NCBI GenBank assembly: GCA_014695325.1
Contig: JACJNZ010000069.1
Location: forward strand, 42,331-106,330
Source: Cyanobacteria bacterium FACHB-502
GTDB lineage: Bacteria > Cyanobacteriota > Cyanobacteriia > Elainellales > Elainellaceae
Direction of reading: 5' to 3'
Length of the DNA: 64,000 nt
Numbering within the stretch: position 1 is the stretch's first letter; each line of letters begins with the position of its first letter. This document shows, one piece after another, positions 35,128-43,773 of the stretch. The notes beneath the pieces were generated by a model. The model was given only the letters and a program-made list of their open reading frames with translations, ran no database searches and was not told the DNA's origin. A program made the position numbers and the translations under genes.

Positions 35128-36552
35128 TTAAACCCAACGGTGACGAAAGTTTAGAGTTTCTTGTAGAAAATAAGCGAATTGGAGCAAGGCTGCTTCACCA
35201 CCCGGTTTACCTACTAACTGCATCCCAATCGGCAAACCAGAGGATGTCCAACCGCAGGGAATCGAGACAGCGGGAAGACCTGTGAGGGAAATGGTATAGG
35301 TGATAGTGAGGTAGTCAATAATCGTCTGCATTGGAATACCGTTAATTTCCAAGATTTCAAGCTCTGTATGGAGGTAGGGAGGAATACTGGCAGTAACAGT
35401 AGCGAGGATATCGTAGGATTCAAAAAAGCGTAGAAAATTGAGATAAAGGCGATCGCGGTCGGCTTCAGCTTGCAGCAAATCGGCGGCGGAGATACCAATG
35501 CCTCGCTCAATGTTCCAGCGAACGCTTTCAGACAGCAAATGGGAATACTTTTCGTAGTGATATTTTTGCTTGTGCAATAAGGTTGCGGCACGGAGGGTTT
35601 CAAAGGCAAAGGTCGCCATTGAGCAGTCTGGATGAGCCGCTTTAACGGGTAAATGGGCGGCAATCTGAGCAATTGCCTGCTGGAATACTGCCTCGACTTC
35701 AGAATCGATCGTCGCAATGCCGAGCGATGGACTAAAAGCCAACCGGACGGGCGATCGCAGTAAGGATGAAAAATCCGGCATTGTCCAGGCGGAACTGTTC
35801 CTCGAAAGCGGATCGCGATCGTCTGCGCCTGCCATCACTGAAAGCATCAGCGCAGCATCTTCAACGGTTCGTGCCAGAATACCATCTGTATCTAGAAAAT
35901 CCCAAAGCAGCGGCTTCCGACGACGGGGAATGCGTCCGGCAGAGGGGCGAAGTCCAACGATCCCGCAAAAGCTGGCAGGTGTGCGGCATGACCCACCCAT
36001 ATCGGTTCCCTGCGCCAGATAGCTCATTCCGGTACAGACCGCAACGGCTGCCCCCCCGCTTGACCCGCCCGAACTGCGATCGGGGTCATAGGGATTGGCA
36101 GTCGGTCCGTACAGCGCATTCGTACAGTGAGTACCCATGCCGAATTCTGGGGTATTCGTTTTGCCAATCAAAATTCCCCCTGCCGTAAGCTTCGCAGTTC
36201 CCCGAAGGGGAAATCGCAATCGCGCCACACAAAGTTCATCCTGCTGCGGCACATAGTCCCGATAAAGGGGTGACCCGAAGGTGGTGCGAACATCTGCCGT
36301 GGGCGTTAAGTCTTTCACAGTAAAGGGAACGCCGTGTAGTGCCCCAACCCATTCACCCCGATCGATCGCGGCATCTGCTTGAATTGCTTCAGCTTCAGCC
36401 CGTTCCCGGCAAAGCGTGATCATTGCCTTGAGGCGATCGTTGAGGCGATCGATTTGCTCAAAGCAAGCACCGACCGCTTCTACGGCACGAATTTGTCGAT
36501 TGCGAATTGCCTGGGCAAGTTGGGTGGCGGTAAGTTGATGAATCGCAGTCAT
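35128..36552 (-). CDS. Amidase-signature family hydrolase
   Basis: A 474-residue amidase-signature protein. The Ser-cisSer-Lys triad is visible: Lys in VPFTVKDLT (about 78), cis-Ser in SSGGSSGGAA (about 155) and nucleophile Ser in GTDMGGSCRTPAS (about 178). The length is typical for stand-alone amidases and shorter than the roughly 600-residue allophanate hydrolases (AtzF), lacking their C-terminal domain. It starts 9 nt after the racemase-family gene. The context (two HIUase-like proteins and an importer) suggests hydrolysis of an amide or ureido group of an imported compound. It might contribute allophanate hydrolase activity, but the sequence does not show this. Confidence 0.88.
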   Translation of the reverse strand: MTAIHQLTATQLAQAIRNRQIRAVEAVGACFEQIDRLNDRLKAMITLCRERAEAEAIQADAAIDRGEWVGALHGVPFTVKDLTPTADVRTTFGSPLYRDYVPQQDELCVARLRFPLRGTAKLTAGGILIGKTNTPEFGMGTHCTNALYGPTANPYDPDRSSGGSSGGAAVAVCTGMSYLAQGTDMGGSCRTPASFCGIVGLRPSAGRIPRRRKPLLWDFLDTDGILARTVEDAALMLSVMAGADDRDPLSRNSSAWTMPDFSSLLRSPVRLAFSPSLGIATIDSEVEAVFQQAIAQIAAHLPVKAAHPDCSMATFAFETLRAATLLHKQKYHYEKYSHLLSESVRWNIERGIGISAADLLQAEADRDRLYLNFLRFFESYDILATVTASIPPYLHTELEILEINGIPMQTIIDYLTITYTISLTGLPAVSIPCGWTSSGLPIGMQLVGKPGGEAALLQFAYFLQETLNFRHRWV

Positions 36553-36561
36553 GATTTAGCG

Positions 36562-37296
36562 TCATGATTCAGTAAACAAGCGTCCCCAGCCTTTTACAGG
36601 GGTGGGATCGACTCCTGCGATTTTAAGGGATTTCCAGACCACTGCTGAGATGGTGTCATAAATGGGGATGCTCAATGCTTGCTCTAGCTCATCTACTAAA
36701 GGAGCCGCCCGCAGATTCGTGCAGAAAGTGACGATCGCCTGAGGTCGTTCTGCCGCAGTCCGGTAAATCATCGAGGTAATCTTCTTAGGCGTTACTTCTG
36801 AGAAATCAAAGTTGACAGATAAATCGAGGTGCTGCTCGGCGATGCAGTCAAACCCTTCGCGGGCAAAGTTGGCGATAATTCGCTCCTGCACTTCACCCAG
36901 ATAGGGCGTGACGAGTCCGAGTTGGGTGATTTGACGATTCCGCAAAATTTCAGCAAGTGCCAGCACAGAAGTCGTTGCCGGAATACCCGTCGCGGCGGTA
37001 ATTTCCTGACAAAGCCGCACATCTGCCTCGAAGCCTAACCAGCCCGCTGACGTTCCATTCCAGGCGATCACATCAACCTGGGCATCTGCCAGCAATTGAG
37101 CCGCTTCTAGCAAAGGGGCGTTGTCAAACTGCGCGAGTGCCTGTTCCCGCAGCGAGATTTCCGTGACGCGAAATCGCCCGAAATGAGCCGAGACATTGGG
37201 CAACTCGACAACGATTGCACTCGTGATCGGCTCCAGGACGGTGTTAGAAGAAGGGGTGAGCATTCCCAGCAGCACGCGTTTTGTCATCACCTTCAT
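36562..37296 (-). CDS. Asp/Glu racemase-superfamily enzyme (maleate isomerase / arylmalonate decarboxylase-like)
   Basis: A 244-residue protein of the Asp/Glu/hydantoin racemase superfamily, nearest in pattern to maleate cis-trans isomerases and arylmalonate decarboxylases (LGMLTPSSNTVLEP, GLVTPYLGEVQ). The superfamily uses two cysteines; here the first position reads W-N80-G-T-S (no Cys) while the second is present as Cys192 (VTFCTNLRAAP). A single second-site Cys is what arylmalonate decarboxylase has, so decarboxylation is possible and racemisation less likely. The ATG overlaps the stop of the preceding TTR-like gene (ATGA), so translation is coupled. An alternative start is Met4 at 37287. 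Confidence 0.82.
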   Translation of the reverse strand: MKVMTKRVLLGMLTPSSNTVLEPITSAIVVELPNVSAHFGRFRVTEISLREQALAQFDNAPLLEAAQLLADAQVDVIAWNGTSAGWLGFEADVRLCQEITAATGIPATTSVLALAEILRNRQITQLGLVTPYLGEVQERIIANFAREGFDCIAEQHLDLSVNFDFSEVTPKKITSMIYRTAAERPQAIVTFCTNLRAAPLVDELEQALSIPIYDTISAVVWKSLKIAGVDPTPVKGWGRLFTES

Positions 37297-37655
37297 CCAC
37301 CCCGAAACAGCGAGAATCCCCAGGGCGAAACCTTCAGCGGCAGATGGTAGTGCTGTTCGATTGCATCAATGCCAAATCGAAACGGAACCACATCCAGGAA
37401 GGGACGATCGGGCAACGGATATCCAAGCTGACGATAGAACGCGCCCACATGAAAAACTGCCTTGTAGATACCTGGTTCGACCTTCTCTCCCTGAGCTTTT
37501 CCATGGGCGATCGGATGGTCTAAAGTCCCCTGGCTCGACAAGATGCCTGAAGCAATCGGTGCGGGTACGCCAAGCTGAAAGATTTCGACCTTCATTCCCG
37601 CCGCAGGCAACCCGCGAGTCACATCCACCACATGAACCGAAATTCCACCCGCCAT
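37293..37655 (-). CDS. Divergent transthyretin/HIUase-like protein
   Basis: A 120-residue paralogue of the HIUase at 34680, with the same fold markers: ISVHVVDVTRGLPA (His8), QHYHLPLKVSPWGF (His102, His104) and a C-terminal tetrapeptide. But the active-site Arg is replaced (SSQGTLDHP, Thr44 at the Arg position) and the terminal YRGS is FRGG. It is therefore unlikely to be a standard 5-hydroxyisourate hydrolase. It starts inside the permease stop (TGATG, 1-nt overlap) and overlaps the racemase-family gene, so it is firmly in the operon. It may act on a related ring compound or bind a ligand. Confidence 0.82.
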   Translation of the reverse strand: MAGGISVHVVDVTRGLPAAGMKVEIFQLGVPAPIASGILSSQGTLDHPIAHGKAQGEKVEPGIYKAVFHVGAFYRQLGYPLPDRPFLDVVPFRFGIDAIEQHYHLPLKVSPWGFSLFRGG

Positions 37656-38515
37656 CAGGATTTAACCAGGAATTTAGATAATCCAGAAGCACGCTCCATC
37701 AATATCATCAGCAGCGCAGTTGATAGAATCAGCAGACCCGAAATAGCAGCCGCTCGGACATCTAAATCATTTTCAATCATTGACCACATCCGGATGGGCA
37801 GTACCTCGGTTCTAGAATCAGATAAGAATAGCGAAACGGTAATATTGTCAAACGAGCTGAGGAACGCCATAAATGCACCTGTGATCACACCTTGTTTAAT
37901 CAGCGGTAATGTGACATGAAAGAAAGTGTAGATTGGACTTGCACCCAAAACCGTTGACGCTTCACGCAAAGAGTTACCCAGCTGAGCCAAACTGGCGAGC
38001 GTGGTGCGAACGACATAGGGAATACAAATCACGACATGACTGATAACGAGTGTGAGAATCGAAAGCCGCCAGCCAATCATGCTAAAAAAAGTCAGCATTC
38101 CCAGACCGACCGCAATTCCCGGTAATGCCAGCGGTGACATGACCAGCGCATCCATTGCCGATACCCAGCGGGCACGACTTCCCGCCATTGCAAGAGAAGC
38201 GCAAACGCCCAGAACGACACAGAGCAGGGTTGCCCACAGCGCGATTTGAAAACTGGTGACGGCTGCCGACCAGAGTTCGGGATAGTCAAACAACGCCAAA
38301 TACCATTGCAGCGAAAAACTGGGCGGCGGAAACCGCAGCGTTGGGGCAGAACTGAAGGACGCAATCAGGACAATCAGGGTCGGCAGGGTGAGCATCAGCA
38401 GACTAAAGGCAGCAATGCCGCCCATCACCCAGTTAAACGAAAGCCGATCGATTTGAGGCGATGGGTGAGAGGACGATCGCGCTGATGCAGTTTTGGAAGC
38501 AGCAATTGACATCAT
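37655..38515 (-). CDS. ABC importer permease (PotC-like)
   Basis: A 286-residue inner-membrane permease of the spermidine/putrescine class, with six hydrophobic segments starting at WVMGGIAAFSLLMLTLPTLIVLIASF. The EAA loop reads REASTVLGASPIYTFFHVTLPLIKQGV. The start at 38515 has TAGGAG upstream, within a short tandem repeat (CTCCTAGTTGA on the plus strand, three partial copies). The stop overlaps the TTR-like gene by 1 nt. It should pair with the PotB-like permease. The substrate is not necessarily polyamine. Confidence 0.88.
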   Translation of the reverse strand: MMSIAASKTASARSSSHPSPQIDRLSFNWVMGGIAAFSLLMLTLPTLIVLIASFSSAPTLRFPPPSFSLQWYLALFDYPELWSAAVTSFQIALWATLLCVVLGVCASLAMAGSRARWVSAMDALVMSPLALPGIAVGLGMLTFFSMIGWRLSILTLVISHVVICIPYVVRTTLASLAQLGNSLREASTVLGASPIYTFFHVTLPLIKQGVITGAFMAFLSSFDNITVSLFLSDSRTEVLPIRMWSMIENDLDVRAAAISGLLILSTALLMILMERASGLSKFLVKS

Positions 38516-38543
38516 TAGCTCCTAGTTGACTCCTAGTTGACTC

Positions 38544-39404
38544 CTAGCGAATATAGGCACGGCTCTTTTGACCGAGTGCACTGAGTCCCACCACCACCGC
38601 TAGCACGACCGCCAGCAAAATCGCAGAAACGGCAGCCGCAAACGGACCATTCAGCAAGACGACCGCCTGCTGATAGATCAGCGTCGGCATAAACATCACC
38701 TGACCACCCCCAATAATCGAAGGCGTGACAAACGAACTGACCGTAATTGCAAATACCAGCAGACAACCAGAGACCACGCCCGGTAACGTCAGCGGAAAAA
38801 TGATCTTCCAGAAAGTGCGCCAGGCTCCGCCCCCCAAACTTGTTGAAGCAGCCGCCAAGCGTGGATCAACCTGCGAGAGAGAAGCGGCGATCGGCAGAAT
38901 CATCAAGGGAAGCTGAATTTGGGTCATGGCGATCGCTACCCCATGATGCGTAAACAGCAGTTTGATTGGCTCTGAAATTAATCCCAAACTCTGCAAGAAC
39001 GAATTCACCAATCCCTGCTTGCCTAGAATTACAACCCAGCCAAACGTTCGCACTACAGCACTAGTTAGAAGTGGCAGCAGAATCAAAAACGTCAGAATTC
39101 CTTTCCAGGCAGCAGGAGCATTGACAAACACATAAGCGACGGGATAGCCCAGAATTAAACAGCCCAACGTCACCTGAATGCCAAGCCAAACCGTGTCGCG
39201 CAAAACTTTCAGGTTCACCGGATCGCTGAAGAATTCGCCGTACTGCCCCAGGCTAAAGCCCGGCATGCCCGCAGCCTGCTGAAAGCTAGAAGCCAGTAAA
39301 ACCGCAAGCGGTACGACGTAAAACAAATGCAGAAAGATTGCCAGCGGCAGAGCCAATTGCCCTTCGCGCCGCGCAAATAACCGCGCAAATCCCTTGGCAG
39401 CCAT
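38544..39404 (-). CDS. ABC importer permease (PotB-like)
   Basis: A 286-residue permease with six hydrophobic segments. The first is LALPLAIFLHLFYVVPLAVLLASSF, and the EAA loop is AAASTSLGGGAWRTFWKIIFPLTLPGV. The GxxAL/EAA motif and TM pattern place it with PotB/ThiP-type permeases. It lies 12 nt after the second binding-protein gene and 28 nt ahead of the PotC-like gene, in one operon. Confidence 0.88.
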   Translation of the reverse strand: MAAKGFARLFARREGQLALPLAIFLHLFYVVPLAVLLASSFQQAAGMPGFSLGQYGEFFSDPVNLKVLRDTVWLGIQVTLGCLILGYPVAYVFVNAPAAWKGILTFLILLPLLTSAVVRTFGWVVILGKQGLVNSFLQSLGLISEPIKLLFTHHGVAIAMTQIQLPLMILPIAASLSQVDPRLAAASTSLGGGAWRTFWKIIFPLTLPGVVSGCLLVFAITVSSFVTPSIIGGGQVMFMPTLIYQQAVVLLNGPFAAAVSAILLAVVLAVVVGLSALGQKSRAYIR

Positions 39405-39416
39405 AATGAAACCCTC

Positions 39417-40523
39417 TTAAGCTTGAACCGTTTTATCGAATCGTCCGACCCACTCGGTCCGCTGTTTGTTAATTGTTGCCCAATCTAAAAGCTCCAGTTT
39501 GGGCAGAATTTCGTCTAGGCTGTTGCCAAGTTTCTGAGCAATGTCAGCGGGAATAGGCACGTTTTTGTTCGTAGGCAGGACATAGCTCATTTCGGTCATC
39601 TTGGTCTGAACATCGGTGCTAATTGCTGTGTCAATATAGGCAGCAGCCAGATCGACACTGGTATTGGGATTTTTGACAATGCTCATCGTCGGAGTCAGAG
39701 CAAAGCCGCCTTCCTTCGGCATAATCCAGTCAATGTCCACGCCTTTTGACTGGAGCAGTTTGACGCTGTTTAAGTCATGTGGTGCAATGTCGATCTCTCC
39801 CTGTTGAAAGAGCGTGATCAGTGCCCCAGCATTGGCAACTACTCCCGCCAGATTCGGCACTAGCTTTTCTAGCTGAACAAATGCCGGGTCAAGATTTTCA
39901 GCACTGCCGCCGTTCATTTTGGCAATTTTTTGCATAAAGCCGATCGTGTGGTTGTTCTTCATGGCCATCAGTGCAACCCGACCCTTATATTTGGCATCCC
40001 ATAAATCTGCCCAGGAAACCGGGGGTGTTGTAATCACCTTGGGATTATAGGCAATGCCCACTGCCTGAACTCCAATCAACGGTCCCCAGGTATCCTGACT
40101 TTTGAACCGCTCGGCTAAATCCCCGTAGTTCTTGAGCTGATCGATCGGCAGTTTTTGAAATAGTTCTTCCTTCGGTGCGCCATCAAACACGCCATAGTCC
40201 AAAGACACCACATCAAAAGGCGGGCTGCCAGGAGAAGCTGTCAGCTTGGCAATTTGATCGGCAGACACCAGCGGCACTAAAGAAGTTTCTGCATTCGTAG
40301 CCGCATTGAATTGAGGCACAACGACTGTGCGGTTAAATTGCTCCCACGATCCGGGTAGCGTTGTAGCGATGAGCTTGCCGCCTGCCGTACTGGCTGCCGT
40401 ACTGCTTGTGGTGTCAGGAGCTGAGCCTGTCGTACAGCCTTTCAGCACCCAGCCTGCCCCAGTAAACAAAGTGGCTCCCAGCATCGCTCGGCGGGTCATG
40501 CGAACGATTTCATGATTTGACAT
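39417..40523 (-). CDS. ABC importer substrate-binding protein 2 (PotD-like, Tat/lipoprotein signal)
   Basis: A 368-residue periplasmic binding protein from the ATG at 40523 (MSNHEIVRMTRRAMLGA); an in-frame start 45 nt upstream is unlikely. A twin-arginine-like RR is followed by a hydrophobic segment and the lipobox VLKGC (about 30). The body shows the PotD/AfuA pattern (WEQFNRTVVVPQFN, DVVSLDYGVFDGAP, PPVSWADLWDAKYKGRVAL). It is clearly paralogous to the preceding binding protein, both ending W-(T/A)-x-I-x-K-x-R-x-EW-x-x-RF-(D/N)-K. Two binding proteins for one permease pair suggest two related substrates. Confidence 0.88.
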   Translation of the reverse strand: MSNHEIVRMTRRAMLGATLFTGAGWVLKGCTTGSAPDTTSSTAASTAGGKLIATTLPGSWEQFNRTVVVPQFNAATNAETSLVPLVSADQIAKLTASPGSPPFDVVSLDYGVFDGAPKEELFQKLPIDQLKNYGDLAERFKSQDTWGPLIGVQAVGIAYNPKVITTPPVSWADLWDAKYKGRVALMAMKNNHTIGFMQKIAKMNGGSAENLDPAFVQLEKLVPNLAGVVANAGALITLFQQGEIDIAPHDLNSVKLLQSKGVDIDWIMPKEGGFALTPTMSIVKNPNTSVDLAAAYIDTAISTDVQTKMTEMSYVLPTNKNVPIPADIAQKLGNSLDEILPKLELLDWATINKQRTEWVGRFDKTVQA

Positions 40524-40578
40524 AAAAGTTTCCTTAAGTGGATTGAACTGCAATGACAAAAGAATCAACCCAAAAAGA

Positions 40579-41673
40579 TTAAACCGTTACCTCCTTGTTG
40601 AATCGCTCAATCCACTCCGATCGATTCTTGCTAATCGTTGTCCAATCCTGGTAGATGTACTTTTCATAGTCATTGAATGTTTTGGCGACTTTTTCTGCCA
40701 GAATTCCTGTCAGTGGCGCGTTTTTGTTCACAGGCGCAATGAAGTAGGGTTCACTTGCCATTGCCGTTTGCACCTCAGTGCTGAGGGCGGCATCAATATA
40801 AGCGATTGCCAAATCCGCATTGGAGACCGGATTCTTGACAACGTGCATCGAAGCCCCAAACGCATAGCTACCTTCTTTGGGAATCGTCCAGTCTACATCT
40901 ACGCCTTTGCTTTGCAGAAGGGCAATACTGCTGAGGTTGTGCGGCGCAATATCAATCTCGCCCTGCTGAAATAGCGTGCCCAGCGCACCCAGGTTCGGCG
41001 CGATCGCACCCACATTGGGCAAAAGTTCCTTTACTGCTTTGAACGCAGGCTCCAGATCTGCCTCGCTGCCACCGTGCATTTTGGCAATTTCCACCATCCA
41101 GCCTGTGCCTAGGGTGCTGCTCATGTTGGTAATTCCAACGCGCCCTTTGTATTCTGGCTTCCAGAGATCAGCCCAGGAGGTTGGAGGAGTGGTGATTTTC
41201 TTCGGGTTATAGGCAATGCCAACAAACTGAAGCCCAATAACGGGTCCCCAGTCGCCATCTCCCGACTTTTGATAGCGTGGCAGTACATCAGCAAAGTTTT
41301 TGCTTTTATCTGCTGGAAATGCCCGTAAAATTTGATCTTTCGGAGCAGTAATCAGCGGACCTGGATCGAGAATTGCCACATCGAACGGTGAATTATTTGC
41401 GCCCGCAGCCTGCAATCGCGCCACCTGATCCACAGCAAACATGGGAACCAGAGTAACCTCTGCCCCGGTTGCTTTCTTAAAAGCAGGAACTAAGATTTTG
41501 CGGTGAGCATCTTCCCAGTTCCCCTGATAAGTTGCTGCTACCAAGCGACCACCCGAACTTCCTTCATCGCCTTCTGCCTGGGTCTGATTTGCACAGGAAT
41601 TCAAACCTGCGATCGCCAAGCCAGCCCCGAAGCTTGCGCCTAAAAAAGTCCGGCGTTTCATACCATAATCCAT
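40579..41673 (-). CDS. ABC importer substrate-binding protein 1 (PotD-like, Tat/lipoprotein signal)
   Basis: A 364-residue binding protein. The ATG at 41673 (MDYGMKRRTFLGASFG) follows CAGGAG at 11 nt; Met5 at 41661 is an alternative. KRRTFLGA is a Tat-like motif, and SC at the end of GLNSC could be the lipobox. It has the same domain pattern as the next gene (WEDAHRKILVPAFK, DVAILDPGPLITAPKDQ, PPTSWADLWKPEYKGRVGI). Ligand unknown; the PotD-like family includes polyamine, iron, sulfate and phosphonate binders. Confidence 0.87.
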   Translation of the reverse strand: MDYGMKRRTFLGASFGAGLAIAGLNSCANQTQAEGDEGSSGGRLVAATYQGNWEDAHRKILVPAFKKATGAEVTLVPMFAVDQVARLQAAGANNSPFDVAILDPGPLITAPKDQILRAFPADKSKNFADVLPRYQKSGDGDWGPVIGLQFVGIAYNPKKITTPPTSWADLWKPEYKGRVGITNMSSTLGTGWMVEIAKMHGGSEADLEPAFKAVKELLPNVGAIAPNLGALGTLFQQGEIDIAPHNLSSIALLQSKGVDVDWTIPKEGSYAFGASMHVVKNPVSNADLAIAYIDAALSTEVQTAMASEPYFIAPVNKNAPLTGILAEKVAKTFNDYEKYIYQDWTTISKNRSEWIERFNKEVTV

Positions 41674-41942
41674 AATTTGAAGAACTCCTGAAAGCGGATG
41701 TAAAAAGAGATTGCGGAACAAAGGTGAACAATGGCTTGAATTTCCGGCTGAAAATCAGACTGAAAAACTAAATCTGCTCTCACGTCCCCTTTAACTGCTT
41801 TATCAATCAACGCCAACAATGAAACTCATGGAAATCAACGAATGAATGGCGAATGAATAGCAATGCAGCGAATAAGTAGCCATGCAGATGAATAACACTG
41901 CAAAACGAAAGTCAAAAGAAACAGAAATACAAACACAAAACG

Positions 41943-43091
41943 CTAGCTGACAGTTGGGAACAGCGAACAGGCGTGGGGAGAAGCGAGTTCCAGATAGATT
42001 TGCTGCCCCTTTTCCAGCAAACGAGTTCCCGGAACCCGAGGCTGCGTCACTTTCACTTTGGTATCCGGCGAGACTTGCACCTCGTAGGCAGTCACCGCTC
42101 CCAGGGGCAAACACATCTCCACCGTACTGGACAAGCTATAGACGGTCGGCTGGGCTTGAATTCGCAGGTTTTCCGGTCGGACTGCGAGCAGCAGATCGCT
42201 AGCTGGTTGAATTGGCGTTTGGCTTGCCACTTGCAGATGTCCTCCTCCGGGAACCTGCACCACATAGTCTGAGGTCTCCCGTCCTACCAGCGTTACAGGC
42301 AGCAAATTACAGGTTCCGACAAAGGTGCTGACGAATTTTGTCGCAGGCTGATCGTAGATTTGACTGGGTGTATCAAACTGGTGAATTTCGCCCTGGGACA
42401 TGACCGCAATTCGATCGGACATACTCATCGCTTCTTCCTGGTCATGCGTCACCAGAATCGCCGTTACGCCTTGCTTGCTCAACAGTCGCCGAATCTCGAT
42501 TTGCATATCTAGCCGTAGATTTTTGTCTAGGGCACTGAACGGTTCATCGAGCAGCATTAGCTTTGGTTCAACTGCCAGGGCACGGGCGATCGCCACCCGC
42601 TGCTGCTGTCCACCTGATAGCTCGCTGGGATAACGTTTTGCCAGATGCCCAAGCTGCACCAGTTCCAGCATTTCTCCCACTTTGCTGTTGACGCTGGCGT
42701 TCGGCATCCGTTTCGCTCTCAAGCCATAGGCAATATTGTCCCAAACGGTCATGTGCGGAAACAGGGCGTAGTTCTGAAACACAATCCCGACTCCCCGCTG
42801 ACTCGCTGAGAGCGTTTCCACCGATCGCCCATCCAGCAAAATTTTGCCAGAACTGGGTTTAAGGAAGCCGGAGATAATTCGCAGCAGCGTTGTTTTGCCG
42901 CAGCCACTCGGTCCCAGCAGCGAGACAAATTCACCGGGCTGGATATTCAAATTAATATCTTTTAACGCGACCATTTCACCAAAACGATGCACGATCTGCT
43001 CAAGCACAAGACTGTTTCCCGAATCAATTTCGGATACTAGGGCAGACGTATCAACCGATCGAACCTGCTCAACTGACTTCATGCGCTTCAT
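41943..43091 (-). CDS. ABC importer ATPase (PotA-like, with TOBE domain)
   Basis: A 382-residue ATPase: Walker A GPSGCGKTT, Q-loop IVFQNYALFPH, signature LSGGQQQRVAIARAL, Walker B LMLLDEPFSALD, H-loop LVTHDQEEA, then a TOBE domain (about 290-380). The N-terminal 30 residues precede LEQIVHRFGEMVALKDINL. It is the first gene of the nine-gene operon: ATPase, two binding proteins, two permeases, TTR-like, racemase-family, amidase, HIUase. The space to the first binding protein (about 270 nt) is larger than the others and AT-rich. Upstream lies a long non-coding region with tandem repeats. Confidence 0.9.
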   Translation of the reverse strand: MKRMKSVEQVRSVDTSALVSEIDSGNSLVLEQIVHRFGEMVALKDINLNIQPGEFVSLLGPSGCGKTTLLRIISGFLKPSSGKILLDGRSVETLSASQRGVGIVFQNYALFPHMTVWDNIAYGLRAKRMPNASVNSKVGEMLELVQLGHLAKRYPSELSGGQQQRVAIARALAVEPKLMLLDEPFSALDKNLRLDMQIEIRRLLSKQGVTAILVTHDQEEAMSMSDRIAVMSQGEIHQFDTPSQIYDQPATKFVSTFVGTCNLLPVTLVGRETSDYVVQVPGGGHLQVASQTPIQPASDLLLAVRPENLRIQAQPTVYSLSSTVEMCLPLGAVTAYEVQVSPDTKVKVTQPRVPGTRLLEKGQQIYLELASPHACSLFPTVS

Positions 43092-43773
43092 CCTTATTAG
43101 GCGGGAATAAATATTAGGCAGGAATGAACTGCCGCTTGCTTTGCCAAATCTCCATCTCTATTGATAGAGCAATTGATAGAGCAATTGATAGAGCAATCAA
43201 AATACTCTGATTGAACTAATTTGATTGAACTAATCTGATTGAACTAATAGCGTTACTACTATGCTGTAATCTTTAATTAATCAATGTACTGGATGCACAA
43301 AGTGAAAGAGTATCGTAAGAAACAAAGTTGTCGATTCAAGGTGAATCAACTAGCGAATTAGTTTCAAAAACTGCCAAAAACTACCAAATTGTATAATTTA
43401 GCAAGGAAACCATAAGAAGTTTGAGCCAGTCTCGCTGCAAATTCTAAATTATTAAGTTATCTGTCCTTGAGGCTAATATTGTTTGCTCCCGTAATTAAAG
43501 CAACTTTTTCGTTCGCATCCATCTACATATTCTCTATTTTGTTGCGCAAGTAATTTATTGTTTAGTTTTTGGAATTGTCAGAAATTTTATGATTAATTCT
43601 TCATCGTTTTATCTTTTGCAGCTGCAATCGAAGTGCTTTCATCCTACAAACTCGATCGAGCTTTTCAAATGTCTAAATCTATCTAGTAATTGCCTAATTC
43701 TCTACTAAGGCGATCGTTTAGAGAAGTTCTATAATCGTCAGAAGTAAGGCATTGAGTCAATCGAGTCTTTACC
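43092..43773. other. Long AT-rich divergent intergenic region
   Basis: This 682-base region lies between the importer operon (minus) and the truncated AraC-type gene (plus). It contains tandem repeats (separate entry) and is otherwise AT-rich. I see no gene, no riboswitch consensus and no GTA-N8-TAC box. The importer promoter must lie here. Confidence 0.5.
43161..43248. repeat. Two blocks of short tandem repeats upstream of the importer operon
   Basis: Block 1 has TTGATAGAGCAA three times with a 12-nt period (43161-43198). Block 2 has TGATTGAACTAAT three times with a 14-nt period (43208-43248). Each half is close to an inverted form of the other (TTGAT versus ATCAA). They lie 70-157 nt ahead of the PotA-like start and could be iterated regulator sites or plain slippage products. 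Confidence 0.65.

Noticed and set aside
35128..36552. Allophanate hydrolase (AtzF) for the missing step
   Set aside because: At 474 residues it lacks the AtzF C-terminal domain, and it belongs to a different operon; kept only as a possibility.
34680..43091. Polyamine (spermidine/putrescine) uptake operon
   Set aside because: PotABCD similarity only gives the transporter class; the four linked enzymes are not polyamine enzymes.
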